IMG/VR virus record: IMGVR_UViG_3300045996_000494
Span: 1-63,414 of that record
Length of the DNA: 63,414 nt
Source: a virus
Direction: 5' to 3' (one strand)
Part shown: positions 49,897 through 57,009 of the stretch, in pieces
Numbering within the stretch: position 1 is the stretch's first letter
Layout: each line of letters starts with the position of its first letter
Program-made: the position numbers and the translations under genes
The notes under the pieces: model-generated
What the model was told of the DNA's origin: nothing
The model's database searches: none
The model's input: the letters and a program-made list of their open reading frames with translations, nothing else

Positions 49897-50136
49897 GTGC
49901 CCTGTTGCATACTATGCCGGACGAACTACGGCAAGACCACAGAGGCGCACTGCACCCTTGTGTTATCCGAGGACCGCTACGCCCCCACGACCCGCGTGCC
50001 GCTGTGCGGCCGCCACGACGAGGCGTGGCGCATACCTTATGCGCACTGCGAGATGACGTTCAAGCTGCCGCTGACCCGTCGCTCCTCTCCCGCCGACTGG
50101 GAGTGGGACATGGAGGTGATCTTCCCTTTGACGTGA
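49897..50136 (+). CDS. Small putative zinc-binding protein, GTG start (79 aa)
   Basis: PCCILCRTNYGKTTEAHCTL and PLCGRHDEAWRIPY provide CxxC, HC and CxxH groups suited to a zinc knuckle. GAGGGTAAC precedes the GTG by one base, so the exact start is uncertain. Confidence 0.55.
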   Translation: MPCCILCRTNYGKTTEAHCTLVLSEDRYAPTTRVPLCGRHDEAWRIPYAHCEMTFKLPLTRRSSPADWEWDMEVIFPLT

Positions 50137-50161
50137 CCCTCGCCCTACCCAGGAGAGTATC

Positions 50162-50269
50162 GTGTGGATGATCGTGGCTGCTGCTGCTTACCAATACGAC
50201 TATGCTTGGTGGATTTGGGTTGCCATGCCCGACGGCTGGTGCGACCCCCGCGCCCTTACCCATGGATGA
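50162..50269 (+). CDS. Tryptophan-rich micro-protein, GTG start (35 aa)
   Basis: AGGAGAGTATC precedes GTG. WMIVAAAAYQYDYAWWIWVA then MPDGWCDPRALTHG. Strongly aromatic; one of several tiny Trp-rich frames in this arm. Confidence 0.5.
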   Translation: MWMIVAAAAYQYDYAWWIWVAMPDGWCDPRALTHG

Positions 50270-50282
50270 GGAGAGCTGACAC

Positions 50283-50597
50283 ATGATCCGTGCTGCTTAC
50301 CGCGCCTTCTACGTCGCCGAGCAAGGCATGCGCACTCGCTACTTCGCCACCAAGCGCGAGCTGCGGTCATTCCTCGCCGAGTGCCGGCACGCCAAGATTA
50401 AGGCGTGGGAGCCTCGTGATCAGAAGCTCGTGACCGTGGTCATGCCGACCATCGAGCGCACCGAACTGTATGGCTACCCCACCCCGCCCAAGAAGAAGGG
50501 TAAGGAAAAGAAGGTGCTATCATCGGTGGCAGAGATCAGAGCACAGCAAGCAGGGCTCCGCCGCGTGCAGGACTACAACGCTAACCTCGCAGGGTAA
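50283..50597 (+). CDS. Small basic early protein (104 aa)
   Basis: GAGGAGAGCTGACAC precedes ATG. IRAAYRAFYVAEQGMRTRYF, then LRSFLAECRHAKIKAWEPRD and a Lys-rich stretch (PPKKKGKEKKVLSSVAEI). It could bind nucleic acid. Stop lies in a palindromic element. Confidence 0.65.
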   Translation: MIRAAYRAFYVAEQGMRTRYFATKRELRSFLAECRHAKIKAWEPRDQKLVTVVMPTIERTELYGYPTPPKKKGKEKKVLSSVAEIRAQQAGLRRVQDYNANLAG

Positions 50598-50643
50598 ACA
50601 TCCCTATGGTCGTGCCGGACTGGGTGGAACCTCGGAGGGTAAC

Positions 50644-50727
50644 ATGATGTGGTTCGACTGGTGGTTCTTCGGTGGGGATTTCTACTGGTACTTTGTGATC
50701 TCTTTGGATGATCTGCGCGACCGCTAA
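50644..50727 (+). CDS. Aromatic-rich micro-protein (27 aa)
   Basis: CTCGGAGGGTAAC precedes ATG. MMWFDWWFFGGDFYWYFVIS then LDDLRDR. Eleven of the 27 residues are Trp, Phe or Tyr. Its stop is the first TAA of the next palindromic element. Confidence 0.5.
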   Translation: MMWFDWWFFGGDFYWYFVISLDDLRDR

Positions 50728-50740
50728 CCTCGGAGGGTAA
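50725..50740. repeat. Dispersed palindromic element, stop-plus-RBS form
   Basis: TAACCTCGGAGGGTAA: the first TAA ends the 27-aa frame and GGAGGG lies at Shine-Dalgarno distance from the next ATG (50742). Confidence 0.8.
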
Positions 50741-50741
50741 C

Positions 50742-51005
50742 ATGGCACGTTTCTACGGCATCGTTGATGGTCGCCGTGGTCAAGCCTCACGTGAGGGCGA
50801 CACCCGCAGTGGCGTGAGCACTGTTTGCGCAGCGTACGCCGGCGCCATTCGCTGCCAAGCCTACGCCAAGGGCGACCATGACTGGGTGCGCGTCACCCGC
50901 ATCCCGTGGCACGGCTCCGGCGGCGACACCGTGGTGCTCTACGAGGGGCCGCTGATGCTCAAGCGTGAGGACGTAGGGCCGATCCTGATTAACCTCGGAG
51001 GGTAA
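50742..51005 (+). CDS. Small hypothetical early protein (87 aa)
   Basis: ARFYGIVDGRRGQASREGDT then SGVSTVCAAYAGAIRCQAYA; a strand-rich fold seen in small phage proteins that begin M(A/T)RFYGxxxGxRG. Function unknown. Ends within a palindromic element. Confidence 0.7.
   Translation: MARFYGIVDGRRGQASREGDTRSGVSTVCAAYAGAIRCQAYAKGDHDWVRVTRIPWHGSGGDTVVLYEGPLMLKREDVGPILINLGG
50990..51005. repeat. Dispersed palindromic element, stop-plus-RBS form
   Basis: TAACCTCGGAGGGTAA; here the second TAA is the stop and the next start (GTG 51007) follows at once. Confidence 0.75.
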
Positions 51006-51006
51006 C

Positions 51007-51099
51007 GTGTGGTTCTACTGTTACGAGCTGAACAACCTGCGTGAAGCGAGCTTTCACTGGTTCTTCCCAATGCCCGACGTTCATGGAGGCGTACCGTGA
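51007..51099 (+). CDS. Aromatic-rich micro-protein, GTG start (30 aa)
   Basis: WFYCYELNNLREASFHWFFP then MPDVHGGVP. Last codons overlap the next gene start. Same style as the frames at 50162 and 60242 (aromatic core followed by PMPD or PWPD). Confidence 0.45.
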   Translation: MWFYCYELNNLREASFHWFFPMPDVHGGVP

Positions 51100-51203
51100 T
51101 GATCGAGATCGCACCAATGTGGTTCCTCGCCATCGTGCAAGGCGCCTTCGCTGCCGGCTTAGTGTTGGCGTACCTCCTGCTCAAGGGCATGAGACAGCTC
51201 TGA
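51099..51203 (+). CDS. Single-pass membrane micro-protein (34 aa)
   Basis: GGAGG precedes ATG at proper distance. IEIAPMWFLAIVQGAFAAGL then VLAYLLLKGMRQL: one membrane helix with a basic C-terminus. TGATG overlap with the HTH gene. Confidence 0.6.
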   Translation: MIEIAPMWFLAIVQGAFAAGLVLAYLLLKGMRQL

Positions 51204-51472
51204 TGTCCCTGCGGGAGAAGCTGCTCGGGATGCGCGAGCGCATCTGGATGGCTGACGGCAGGCTTAGGCGCCACGGCATCCTCGCAGAGATCGCGCGTGA
51301 GCTGGGTGTCAGCCGCCAGTGCGTCGGCACCGCCGCTCGCCGCGCCATCCACGGCCGCGAGCCCCGCAACCAGTACTATGAACGGGTGCGGCGCGTGTAT
51401 GGTCCGCAGAAAGACTGGCCGCTTGACGTGCTGGAGTACTATCGCCGGCACTACAAGAAGAGGAAGCCATGA
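51203..51472 (+). CDS. Helix-turn-helix early regulator (89 aa)
   Basis: HGILAEIARELGVSRQCVGT followed by AARRAIHGREPRN is a clear HTH with recognition helix. The rest is basic and ends KKRKP. It may regulate phage or host early promoters. ATGA overlap downstream. Confidence 0.7.
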   Translation: MSLREKLLGMRERIWMADGRLRRHGILAEIARELGVSRQCVGTAARRAIHGREPRNQYYERVRRVYGPQKDWPLDVLEYYRRHYKKRKP

Positions 51473-51552
51473 CCCTAAACCTACTCCAGTGGCACATAGC
51501 CTACCACGCCACCGATGATCAGCTCACCCGTTTAATGGTGTACTGGCCATGA
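51469..51552 (+). CDS. Micro-protein (27 aa)
   Basis: ATGA overlaps on both sides. TLNLLQWHIAYHATDDQLTR then LMVYWP. Unknown. Confidence 0.5.
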   Translation: MTLNLLQWHIAYHATDDQLTRLMVYWP

Positions 51553-51656
51553 ACTACGACCCGGTGCCCGCATGGTTCCAGTGGAAAGCAGCAGAGTATG
51601 CACTCCGAGCAGCACTGCGGAAGTTGGTGCACGCAAGACTAAAGGTTGAGCCATGA
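51549..51656 (+). CDS. Small basic protein (35 aa)
   Basis: ATGA overlaps on both sides. NYDPVPAWFQWKAAEYALRA then ALRKLVHARLKVEP. A basic amphipathic helix. Confidence 0.55.
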   Translation: MNYDPVPAWFQWKAAEYALRAALRKLVHARLKVEP

Positions 51657-51898
51657 CGACGTTCTCGTTCCGCGCCTTCAACTTCGACGCATGGCGTGAC
51701 CGGGCAAAGCTTTTCCACGATGGGTGGCGTGTAGCTAACTACGCTATGGACAGCGAGATCGCGCAACTGGAGATCGCTCACGATGCCTGCAAAAATAGGG
51801 AAGCGCTGGCGCACATGGCTCGCCAAGCGCTCGATACCGCCTGGAAAAATCGCCCGCCCCGGCATGCGCAAAGACAAGGTCGCCGTCAAGGCAGCTAA
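51653..51898 (+). CDS. Small helical protein (81 aa)
   Basis: ATGA overlap fixes the start. TTFSFRAFNFDAWRDRAKLF then SEIAQLEIAHDACKNREALA. The last 38 residues overlap the next gene in a second frame; which of the two frames is natural there is unclear. Confidence 0.5.
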   Translation: MTTFSFRAFNFDAWRDRAKLFHDGWRVANYAMDSEIAQLEIAHDACKNREALAHMARQALDTAWKNRPPRHAQRQGRRQGS

Positions 51899-52094
51899 GG
51901 TCTCCGCACAGGAGCGCGAGCAGCTCGCCATCATCAAGCGCCGGCGCGAAGAGATCGCCCGTGAGAACGCACGCCTCGCCCGCCAGGAGGCACGTCTGGC
52001 TTCCCGCCAGCGCCGTGCCGACGAGGAGGCGCAGTGGCACTACGAGCGTCAGATGGAGGACTACGTCCTCGGTCGCACTAACCCCGAGAGGTAA
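51783..52094 (+). CDS. Basic coiled-coil protein (103 aa)
   Basis: A basic N-terminus (KRWRTWLAKRSIPPGKIARP) leads to a long Arg/Glu/Ala coiled coil (EIARENARLARQEARLASRQ). It may start at 51864 instead (MRKDKV), which would shorten the overlap. Stop is inside a palindromic element. Confidence 0.6.
   Translation: MPAKIGKRWRTWLAKRSIPPGKIARPGMRKDKVAVKAAKVSAQEREQLAIIKRRREEIARENARLARQEARLASRQRRADEEAQWHYERQMEDYVLGRTNPER
52079..52094. repeat. Dispersed palindromic element, stop-plus-RBS form
   Basis: TAACCCCGAGAGGTAA, the commonest early-arm variant; identical copies at 52316, 53393 and 56988. Confidence 0.8.
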
Positions 52095-52099
52095 TGGCC

Positions 52100-52318
52100 A
52101 TGGCCTACCGCTGGCACATCTATAAGATGATCACCCGTGAGCGTGCTGAGATTGTTGCCCGCGAACTGGCGCTGGCGGTCGAGATACCGCGCGACGGCGA
52201 CTGCCTCGCTGAGGTTGGGCGGGAAGGGCTCCCCTGCCGGCTGTGTGCTCGCAACCGCATGGAATGGCGGGCGGCAGTCGGTCGTGTACGCCTCGCGCTG
52301 AAGAAGGCTTTCAGCTAA
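52100..52318 (+). CDS. Small hypothetical protein with cysteine motif (72 aa)
   Basis: AYRWHIYKMITRERAEIVAR then VGREGLPCRLCARNRMEWRA; C..C with an earlier Cys may bind metal. The second ATG (52100) has better spacing from GAGAGG than the first (52094). Confidence 0.6.
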   Translation: MAYRWHIYKMITRERAEIVARELALAVEIPRDGDCLAEVGREGLPCRLCARNRMEWRAAVGRVRLALKKAFS

Positions 52319-52331
52319 CCCCGAGAGGTAA
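52316..52331. repeat. Dispersed palindromic element, stop-plus-RBS form
   Basis: TAACCCCGAGAGGTAA; first TAA is the stop of the 72-aa gene, AGAGG is the ribosome site of the next. Confidence 0.8.
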
Positions 52332-52336
52332 ATGTC

Positions 52337-52567
52337 ATGCTCATGTTCATGGAGACAGAGGGCACCGTGCTGCTTGTGCAGAATGGTGTGTATAACGAGG
52401 TGAAGGTCTGCCGTTATCTGGATCGCCTATACGGCAAGATTGGTAAAGACCGGTATGTTGAGCTGCACCGGGACCACTATACCAGCAATCCCAAGACGAT
52501 GTGGAAACTTATTGCTGGCATCCACTATGAAGTGGACAACAAGTCAGGTGCTATCATCTTGGCGTAG
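52337..52567 (+). CDS. Small hypothetical protein (76 aa)
   Basis: LMFMETEGTVLLVQNGVYNE then LYGKIGKDRYVELHRDHYTS, strand-rich, ends in TAG. Several ATGs at the start leave the exact N-terminus open. Last gene before a new promoter. Confidence 0.65.
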   Translation: MLMFMETEGTVLLVQNGVYNEVKVCRYLDRLYGKIGKDRYVELHRDHYTSNPKTMWKLIAGIHYEVDNKSGAIILA

Positions 52568-52581
52568 GAATATATAGCCTC

Positions 52582-52610
52582 TTGACACTAGGTTAGTCTT
52601 ACATTATATT
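52582..52610 (+). promoter_or_regulatory. Strong sigma-70-like promoter for the second early block
   Basis: TTGACA, 17-bp spacer, TATATT (5 of 6). Predicted start about 52617, with GGAGGAGGG before the ATG at 52629. It would drive the MoxR/VWA and replication genes. Confidence 0.8.
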
Positions 52611-52628
52611 ATGTGGGAGGAGGGTCAC

Positions 52629-52820
52629 ATGGACTACCGTGAGCGCCTGCACGACGAACAGCTTGAGCTTCAGGCGCAGCGCATCACCCGCGATGTTCTT
52701 GCGACACTCCGCGAGAACGGTGACAACCTCGACATTCTCGCCGCCGTGCGGCGGGCCTTGCTCGACCATAACCCCGGAAAGGTAACTCATGGACACCGAG
52801 AAGATACTGATCAAGCGTGA
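52629..52820 (+). CDS. Small helical protein (63 aa)
   Basis: First gene after the promoter. DYRERLHDEQLELQAQRITR then DVLATLRENGDNLDILAAVR. Helical; function unknown. Last ten codons overlap the next gene. Confidence 0.65.
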   Translation: MDYRERLHDEQLELQAQRITRDVLATLRENGDNLDILAAVRRALLDHNPGKVTHGHREDTDQA

Positions 52821-53169
52821 GCAGACGCACGGCGGCTACACCGACACCGCCGCCTATGCGCAGTCGATCAAGAACGTGCTGCGCCTCACCGAGAAGTACC
52901 ACTCCCTCGCGCCGACGGCGAAGGAAAGCCTCGACCTGATCGCCACTAAGATCGCCCGCATCCTGTCCGGCGATGCCGAGCTTGCCGAGCACTGGGAGGA
53001 CATCGCTGGCTACGCAGGACTTGAGGCGCGGCGCCTGGGAAAGATGCGGGACAAGCTCCAGCCGAGCTTGATGGGCGGCGGCACCCTTCCATTCACCCTA
53101 CCGAAAAGCGTCCCACCACGGGAGACCCCCGATGAAATTGCCACTGAGGAGACCGCGCCGGCCCGGTAA
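52789..53169 (+). CDS. DUF6378-like protein (126 aa)
   Basis: THGGYTDTAAYAQSIKNVLR, then LIATKIARILSGDAELAEHW and EDIAGYAGLEARRLG match the DUF6378 layout (KxxRIxSG...DxWxDIAGYA). Family function unknown. The ATG has AAAGGTAACTC upstream. The C-terminal 30 residues are Pro-rich and acidic. Confidence 0.75.
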   Translation: MDTEKILIKREQTHGGYTDTAAYAQSIKNVLRLTEKYHSLAPTAKESLDLIATKIARILSGDAELAEHWEDIAGYAGLEARRLGKMRDKLQPSLMGGGTLPFTLPKSVPPRETPDEIATEETAPAR

Positions 53170-53203
53170 GAAACCCCTAACCCACCTGAAGGAGGAGCTG
53201 CCA

Positions 53204-53395
53204 ATGCTCACCGAGCACCAGTACGCACGCATCTACAGGCGCGTGCGTGCTGCGACGATGATCGATCCGCGGGCGCTCGCTGAGTACGACGGCGCGCGCA
53301 ACATCGTCTACATCAACGTGGACATCTTCGACGAGCTGCCCACACACGAACGGTCCCGCGTGTTCTACGACTCGTACTGGGACGCTGCCAGCTAA
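53204..53395 (+). CDS. Small hypothetical protein (63 aa)
   Basis: AAGGAGGAGCTGCCA precedes ATG. LTEHQYARIYRRVRAATMID then YDGARNIVYINVDIFDELPT. Unknown. Confidence 0.65.
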   Translation: MLTEHQYARIYRRVRAATMIDPRALAEYDGARNIVYINVDIFDELPTHERSRVFYDSYWDAAS

Positions 53396-53408
53396 CCCCG
53401 AGAGGTAA
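53393..53408. repeat. Dispersed palindromic element, stop-plus-RBS form
   Basis: TAACCCCGAGAGGTAA between the 63-aa and 52-aa genes. Confidence 0.8.
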
Positions 53409-53410
53409 CA

Positions 53411-53569
53411 ATGGAACTCACACTCACCCAGGCAGAGCTGGAGGTGCTTAGGAAGCTCGTGCCGCACCTTGAGCTGATCCCCGGAGGTGGGGACATCGGC
53501 GAGGACTACAACCTCACCGAGGACGACGACAACGCGCTGTGGAGCTTCATCAAGAAGCTGCAGGCGTAA
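53411..53569 (+). CDS. Small acidic protein (52 aa)
   Basis: AGAGGTAACA precedes ATG. ELTLTQAELEVLRKLVPHLE then EDYNLTEDDDNALWSFIKKL. Acidic, helical; unknown. Confidence 0.6.
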   Translation: MELTLTQAELEVLRKLVPHLELIPGGGDIGEDYNLTEDDDNALWSFIKKLQA

Positions 53570-53604
53570 CTCACCCCCACTACCCCTTACCCCGAGAGGT
53601 TACC

Positions 53605-54681
53605 ATGAAACTAAAAGATATCGAGCGCCGCCTTGTGACGTGGTTCAAGAGCGGCAAGTGCGTGTACCTGCGCGGACCCATCGGTCGTGGCAAGACCACG
53701 GTCATCCAGTCCGCTCCCGCCCGCCTCAAGGAAGCGCTTGGCGGCAGCTACGGCATCGTGATCGTCTCCGGTCCGCTGCTCAACCCGCCGGACGCTGTGG
53801 GCTACCTCATGCCGGAGAAGCGTGGTGAGTGGCTCATGTCGCTGTTTACCCAGCCCTTCTGGTTCATCACCGACGAAGGCAAGCACATCTCTGAGTACAC
53901 CGGCGGCATCATCCTTGTGGACGAGGCCGACAAGATGGACACCGACGTGAAGAAGGTGATCGGTGAGGCAGCCTTGTCCGGTCGCCTCGGCCCACACCGC
54001 CTTGCTGACCACGGTGACTGGCACGTGTGGATGGCGGGCAACCGTGCGGGTGATCGTTCGGGCGCCACCAAAGAGTTTGATCACCTGATCAACCGCCGCA
54101 TGGAGATCAACGTCGACGACGATCTTGAGTCGACGGAGGATTACTACATGAAGGCGGGTGTGCGGCCGGAGTTCATCGCCTTCGCGCACTCCAACCCGCA
54201 AATCGTGTTCATGGACCCGCCGCCGGTGCCGGGACCGTGGTGCACACCTCGCTCACTGCACTCGCTGGCTGACTACGCCATGCAGCACGTAGATGGCGAG
54301 GGCCTGCTGCCGACCGACCCACTGTTCAAAGAGGAAGCCGCCGGCTTCATCGGCGAGGGGCCGACCGCGCAGCTGTTCGCTACCCTGGAGCTGGCGCGTG
54401 AAATGCCACGCTTCGAGGAGATCGTTGCTAACCCCAGCAAGGTAAAGCTGCCGACCAAGGCGGATGCCCAGATGCTCGTGGTCTACACGCTCGCTGCGAA
54501 GGTGGACGACAAGACGTTGGGGCCGTGCATCAAGTACATCGAGCGCATGCCGGCGGAGTTCACCATCACTTTCGGCAAGAGCGTGGTGACCCGCAAGAAG
54601 GCGTTCGTGGTGCACCCCGAGTTCGCTGCATGGTGCCAGCGTAACAGCGCGCTCCTGATGGCCATCACCCAGATCGGGTGA
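53605..54681 (+). CDS. MoxR/CobS-type AAA+ ATPase (358 aa)
   Basis: Walker A RGPIGRGKTT (about residues 22-31) and Walker B GGIILVDEADK (about 99-109), with a sensor-like MAGNRAGDRSG (about 141) typical of MoxR/CobS chaperone ATPases. Such ATPases remodel partners that carry VWA domains; the partner is encoded at 55137. The start is the ATG after AGAGGTTACC. Confidence 0.85.
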   Translation: MKLKDIERRLVTWFKSGKCVYLRGPIGRGKTTVIQSAPARLKEALGGSYGIVIVSGPLLNPPDAVGYLMPEKRGEWLMSLFTQPFWFITDEGKHISEYTGGIILVDEADKMDTDVKKVIGEAALSGRLGPHRLADHGDWHVWMAGNRAGDRSGATKEFDHLINRRMEINVDDDLESTEDYYMKAGVRPEFIAFAHSNPQIVFMDPPPVPGPWCTPRSLHSLADYAMQHVDGEGLLPTDPLFKEEAAGFIGEGPTAQLFATLELAREMPRFEEIVANPSKVKLPTKADAQMLVVYTLAAKVDDKTLGPCIKYIERMPAEFTITFGKSVVTRKKAFVVHPEFAAWCQRNSALLMAITQIG

Positions 54682-54779
54682 TGTCTATCGGGTTCCACCC
54701 TGGCTGGATGGTGTCGTGTCCAGACGGTGCCGTCAGCATCTGGTTTTTTGACCACCCCTTCCCTAGGAGACAGAGAGCT

Positions 54780-55049
54780 ATGAGCGACAAGGATCAAGAG
54801 CAGCAGGATCGCGAGGCTTCGCACGTGGCCTACGCCATCTCTACGGCTATCGTGAACAGCCGCTTCACCGACGAGGAGCGGACGCTGGTCAAGCAGCTGG
54901 TGACCGAGGCGGCGCAGCAGCTCAGCATCAAGATGTCCTTGATGCTGGGAAACGGCGACGGCCGCCCGCGGTTCTCCATCGGCGGCTATATCAAGACGAG
55001 CAATTCGGGCCAACGCAAGTTGGAGCTGAACTTAGAAGAGACAGCTTAG
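54780..55049 (+). CDS. Small hypothetical protein between the ATPase and VWA genes (89 aa)
   Basis: TAGGAGACAGAGAGCT precedes ATG. SDKDQEQQDREASHVAYAIS then EERTLVKQLVTEAAQQLSIK. The frame is open upstream to 54681 (TGATG with the ATPase stop), which would add a Trp-rich leader (IGFHPGWMVSCPDGAVSIWF). Possibly a regulator of the pair. Confidence 0.6.
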   Translation: MSDKDQEQQDREASHVAYAISTAIVNSRFTDEERTLVKQLVTEAAQQLSIKMSLMLGNGDGRPRFSIGGYIKTSNSGQRKLELNLEETA

Positions 55050-55136
55050 CGTACGACGTGCTCAGGTGGCATGCTTCCCGCCCCGTGAGCACATCTGAGC
55101 CACCCGAATAGCTCCTCTCACCCCGGAGGGTAACAC

Positions 55137-56450
55137 ATGGAAATCCTGAAGAAGCCCCGTGAGATACATGCGACCGAGGTGTCGCTGACCGGCCAGCAGA
55201 CAAAGCTGTGGGATCAGTCCCGCGCCAAGTTCATGCTGTCGTGCCCGGCGTTCTGCCACATCCTCTACCAGATGATGAACCCGCGGCGGCAGGAGAAGCA
55301 TGCGGTGTTCACGCATGACGTGCCCATCGCCGGCACCGACGGGCTCTACATGTATCTGAACCCGGAGCGATGGTTCAAGTACACGCTCGGCGAGCGGTGC
55401 TTCATCATGGCTCACGAGGTGCTGCACGCCATCTTCAATCACTGCATCATCTTCCACATGTACCGCACCCGCGAACATGTGAAGTTCTCGGACGGCACGC
55501 AGCTGCCGTACGTCGAGATCGTGATGCAGCTCGCTGCCGACTGCGTGATCAACGCCATCATCCGCGACAGCGCCTTCGACGGCTTCGCCGTGCCGGCCGA
55601 CGCTCAGTTTCAGGATGACATCACGTCTGAGGACCAGCTGATCGAGGCGTACCGCAAGGTATTCAAACAGACCAAGGGCGGCAAGAAGTTACCCGGTGAT
55701 GGTAAGCCGGGCGAGGGTGGGCCGAGCAACGGCTTCGATGTGCACCTTGAGCCGGGCTCCACCGAGGGCAAGCCCGGCACGGTCGCTGCGCAGGACCGCA
55801 ACGAGCAGGAGTGGAAGATCGCGGTGTCTGCCGCCATCGCCCTGGCGAAGGCACAGGGCAACCTCCCTGGCACCCTGGCGCGCGTTCTGGAAGACGTGCT
55901 CGACCCGCAGGTGTCGTGGCAGGACTACGTCGAGGGCTGGTGCAAGCGCAAGGCGGGTGGTGGCAGCTTCAACTTCCGCCGGCCAGACCGCAGGCTGATC
56001 TCCCGAGAAGTGCCGATCTATGCCCCGGCGCGCAGCGGGTTTGGCGTGAACAACATGGTCGTGGTCGTGGACACGTCAGGCTCGATCACTGACCCGACCA
56101 TCAGCATGTTCTTCGCCGAGATGAAAGGTGTGCTGGAGGACGTGAAGCCGGAGCATATGTTCGTGATCTGGTGCGATGCGAAGGTGCACCGCATCGACTA
56201 CATCGAGGACATGAGCGACTTGCTCGCCCTGCGCAGGAAGGATGCGCCGGGCGGCGGTGGCACTAGCTTCGTCCCACCGTTCGACACGGTGCGCGACGAT
56301 CTCGGGATCACGCCCGACGCGCTGATCTACCTCACCGATGGCGACGGCACATTCCCCGCGGCGGCGCCGAGCTACCCCGTGTTGTGGGGCACGATCAAGA
56401 AGAACAATTACCCCTGGGGTGAAGTCGTCGAGATACCGCAGGTGCAGTGA
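55137..56450 (+). CDS. VWA/DUF2201-type metallopeptidase-like protein (437 aa)
   Basis: N-terminal metallopeptidase-like domain with HEVLHAIFNHC (HExxH about residue 92). Ala/Gly linker. C-terminal VWA domain with MIDAS VVVVDTSGSI (about 308-317) and a DG later (LTDGDGTF). CobT/DUF2201-like architecture that pairs with MoxR-type ATPases. Target unknown; the pair could remodel a host complex or process a phage protein. Confidence 0.82.
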   Translation: MEILKKPREIHATEVSLTGQQTKLWDQSRAKFMLSCPAFCHILYQMMNPRRQEKHAVFTHDVPIAGTDGLYMYLNPERWFKYTLGERCFIMAHEVLHAIFNHCIIFHMYRTREHVKFSDGTQLPYVEIVMQLAADCVINAIIRDSAFDGFAVPADAQFQDDITSEDQLIEAYRKVFKQTKGGKKLPGDGKPGEGGPSNGFDVHLEPGSTEGKPGTVAAQDRNEQEWKIAVSAAIALAKAQGNLPGTLARVLEDVLDPQVSWQDYVEGWCKRKAGGGSFNFRRPDRRLISREVPIYAPARSGFGVNNMVVVVDTSGSITDPTISMFFAEMKGVLEDVKPEHMFVIWCDAKVHRIDYIEDMSDLLALRRKDAPGGGGTSFVPPFDTVRDDLGITPDALIYLTDGDGTFPAAAPSYPVLWGTIKKNNYPWGEVVEIPQVQ

Positions 56451-56653
56451 TGGGACGACTGCTCTACGTCTGTGAGGGATGCGAGCCTGAAGTGTGCGGA
56501 TGGGAAAAACGGGAGAGCTTGCGTGTCACCCCCGATGGCCGGTGGCTGTGTGAAGGGTGCTTTAGTGAAGAGCCATGTGACGAGGAGGACGGACCATGGT
56601 GGAACGACTGCTTTATGCCACCTGAGTATATCCTGGTCGAGGTGCCGCGATGA
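56450..56653 (+). CDS. Small zinc-ribbon-like protein (67 aa)
   Basis: LLYVCEGCEPEVCGWEKRES and WLCEGCFSEEPCDEEDG give two CxxC pairs plus extra cysteines. Acidic. TGATG overlap with the VWA gene. Confidence 0.65.
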   Translation: MGRLLYVCEGCEPEVCGWEKRESLRVTPDGRWLCEGCFSEEPCDEEDGPWWNDCFMPPEYILVEVPR

Positions 56654-56961
56654 AGCTCGAAGGGAAGCATCTGCCAGCCATCGTCACCGCGCTGCGAGGT
56701 GCTATCATAAGTGGCGCGGTGACAATCGCGGAAGCGAGAGAGTTCTGTGACGCTACGTTCGACGTGGTGCTTGAGGAGATCGCCAATGGACGAAAAGACC
56801 CAGCCCCAGCTGTTCGAGAACCCGCCCCAGCCCGAGACCCCCGAAGCCTCGCGGCAGCAGCGAAAGAACGAGCTGCTTCTGCGCGCTCTCGTGACGAAGG
56901 ACAGGGACGAGATGCGCCGGCTGACGGCGGAGTGGACGGACCTAGTGCTGGAGCAGCTTAA
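56650..56961 (+). CDS. Small helical protein with overlapping C-terminus (103-aa frame)
   Basis: ATGA overlap fixes the start. KLEGKHLPAIVTALRGAIIS then EFCDATFDVVLEEIANGRKD. After residue about 50 the frame lies over the next gene and becomes Ala/Arg-rich. The true C-terminus is uncertain. Confidence 0.5.
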   Translation: MKLEGKHLPAIVTALRGAIISGAVTIAEAREFCDATFDVVLEEIANGRKDPAPAVREPAPARDPRSLAAAAKERAASARSRDEGQGRDAPADGGVDGPSAGAA

Positions 56962-56980
56962 CGCCACACCGAAGTGCTGA
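56786..56980 (+). CDS. Small charged protein (64 aa)
   Basis: GGAGATCGCCA precedes ATG. DEKTQPQLFENPPQPETPEA then LLLRALVTKDRDEMRRLTAE. Helical C-terminus; unknown. It overlaps the upstream frame by 176 bp. Confidence 0.6.
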   Translation: MDEKTQPQLFENPPQPETPEASRQQRKNELLLRALVTKDRDEMRRLTAEWTDLVLEQLNATPKC

Positions 56981-56987
56981 ACCACTC

Positions 56988-57003
56988 TAACCCCGAGAGG
57001 TAA
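56988..57003. repeat. Dispersed palindromic element, RBS form
   Basis: TAACCCCGAGAGGTAA, 7 bp before the ATG at 57010. Confidence 0.8.
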
Positions 57004-57009
57004 CTGATC

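Noticed and set aside
50606-50647. 13-codon frame (MVVPDWVEPRRVT) before the 27-aa gene
   Set aside because: No ribosome site of its own and too short to support.
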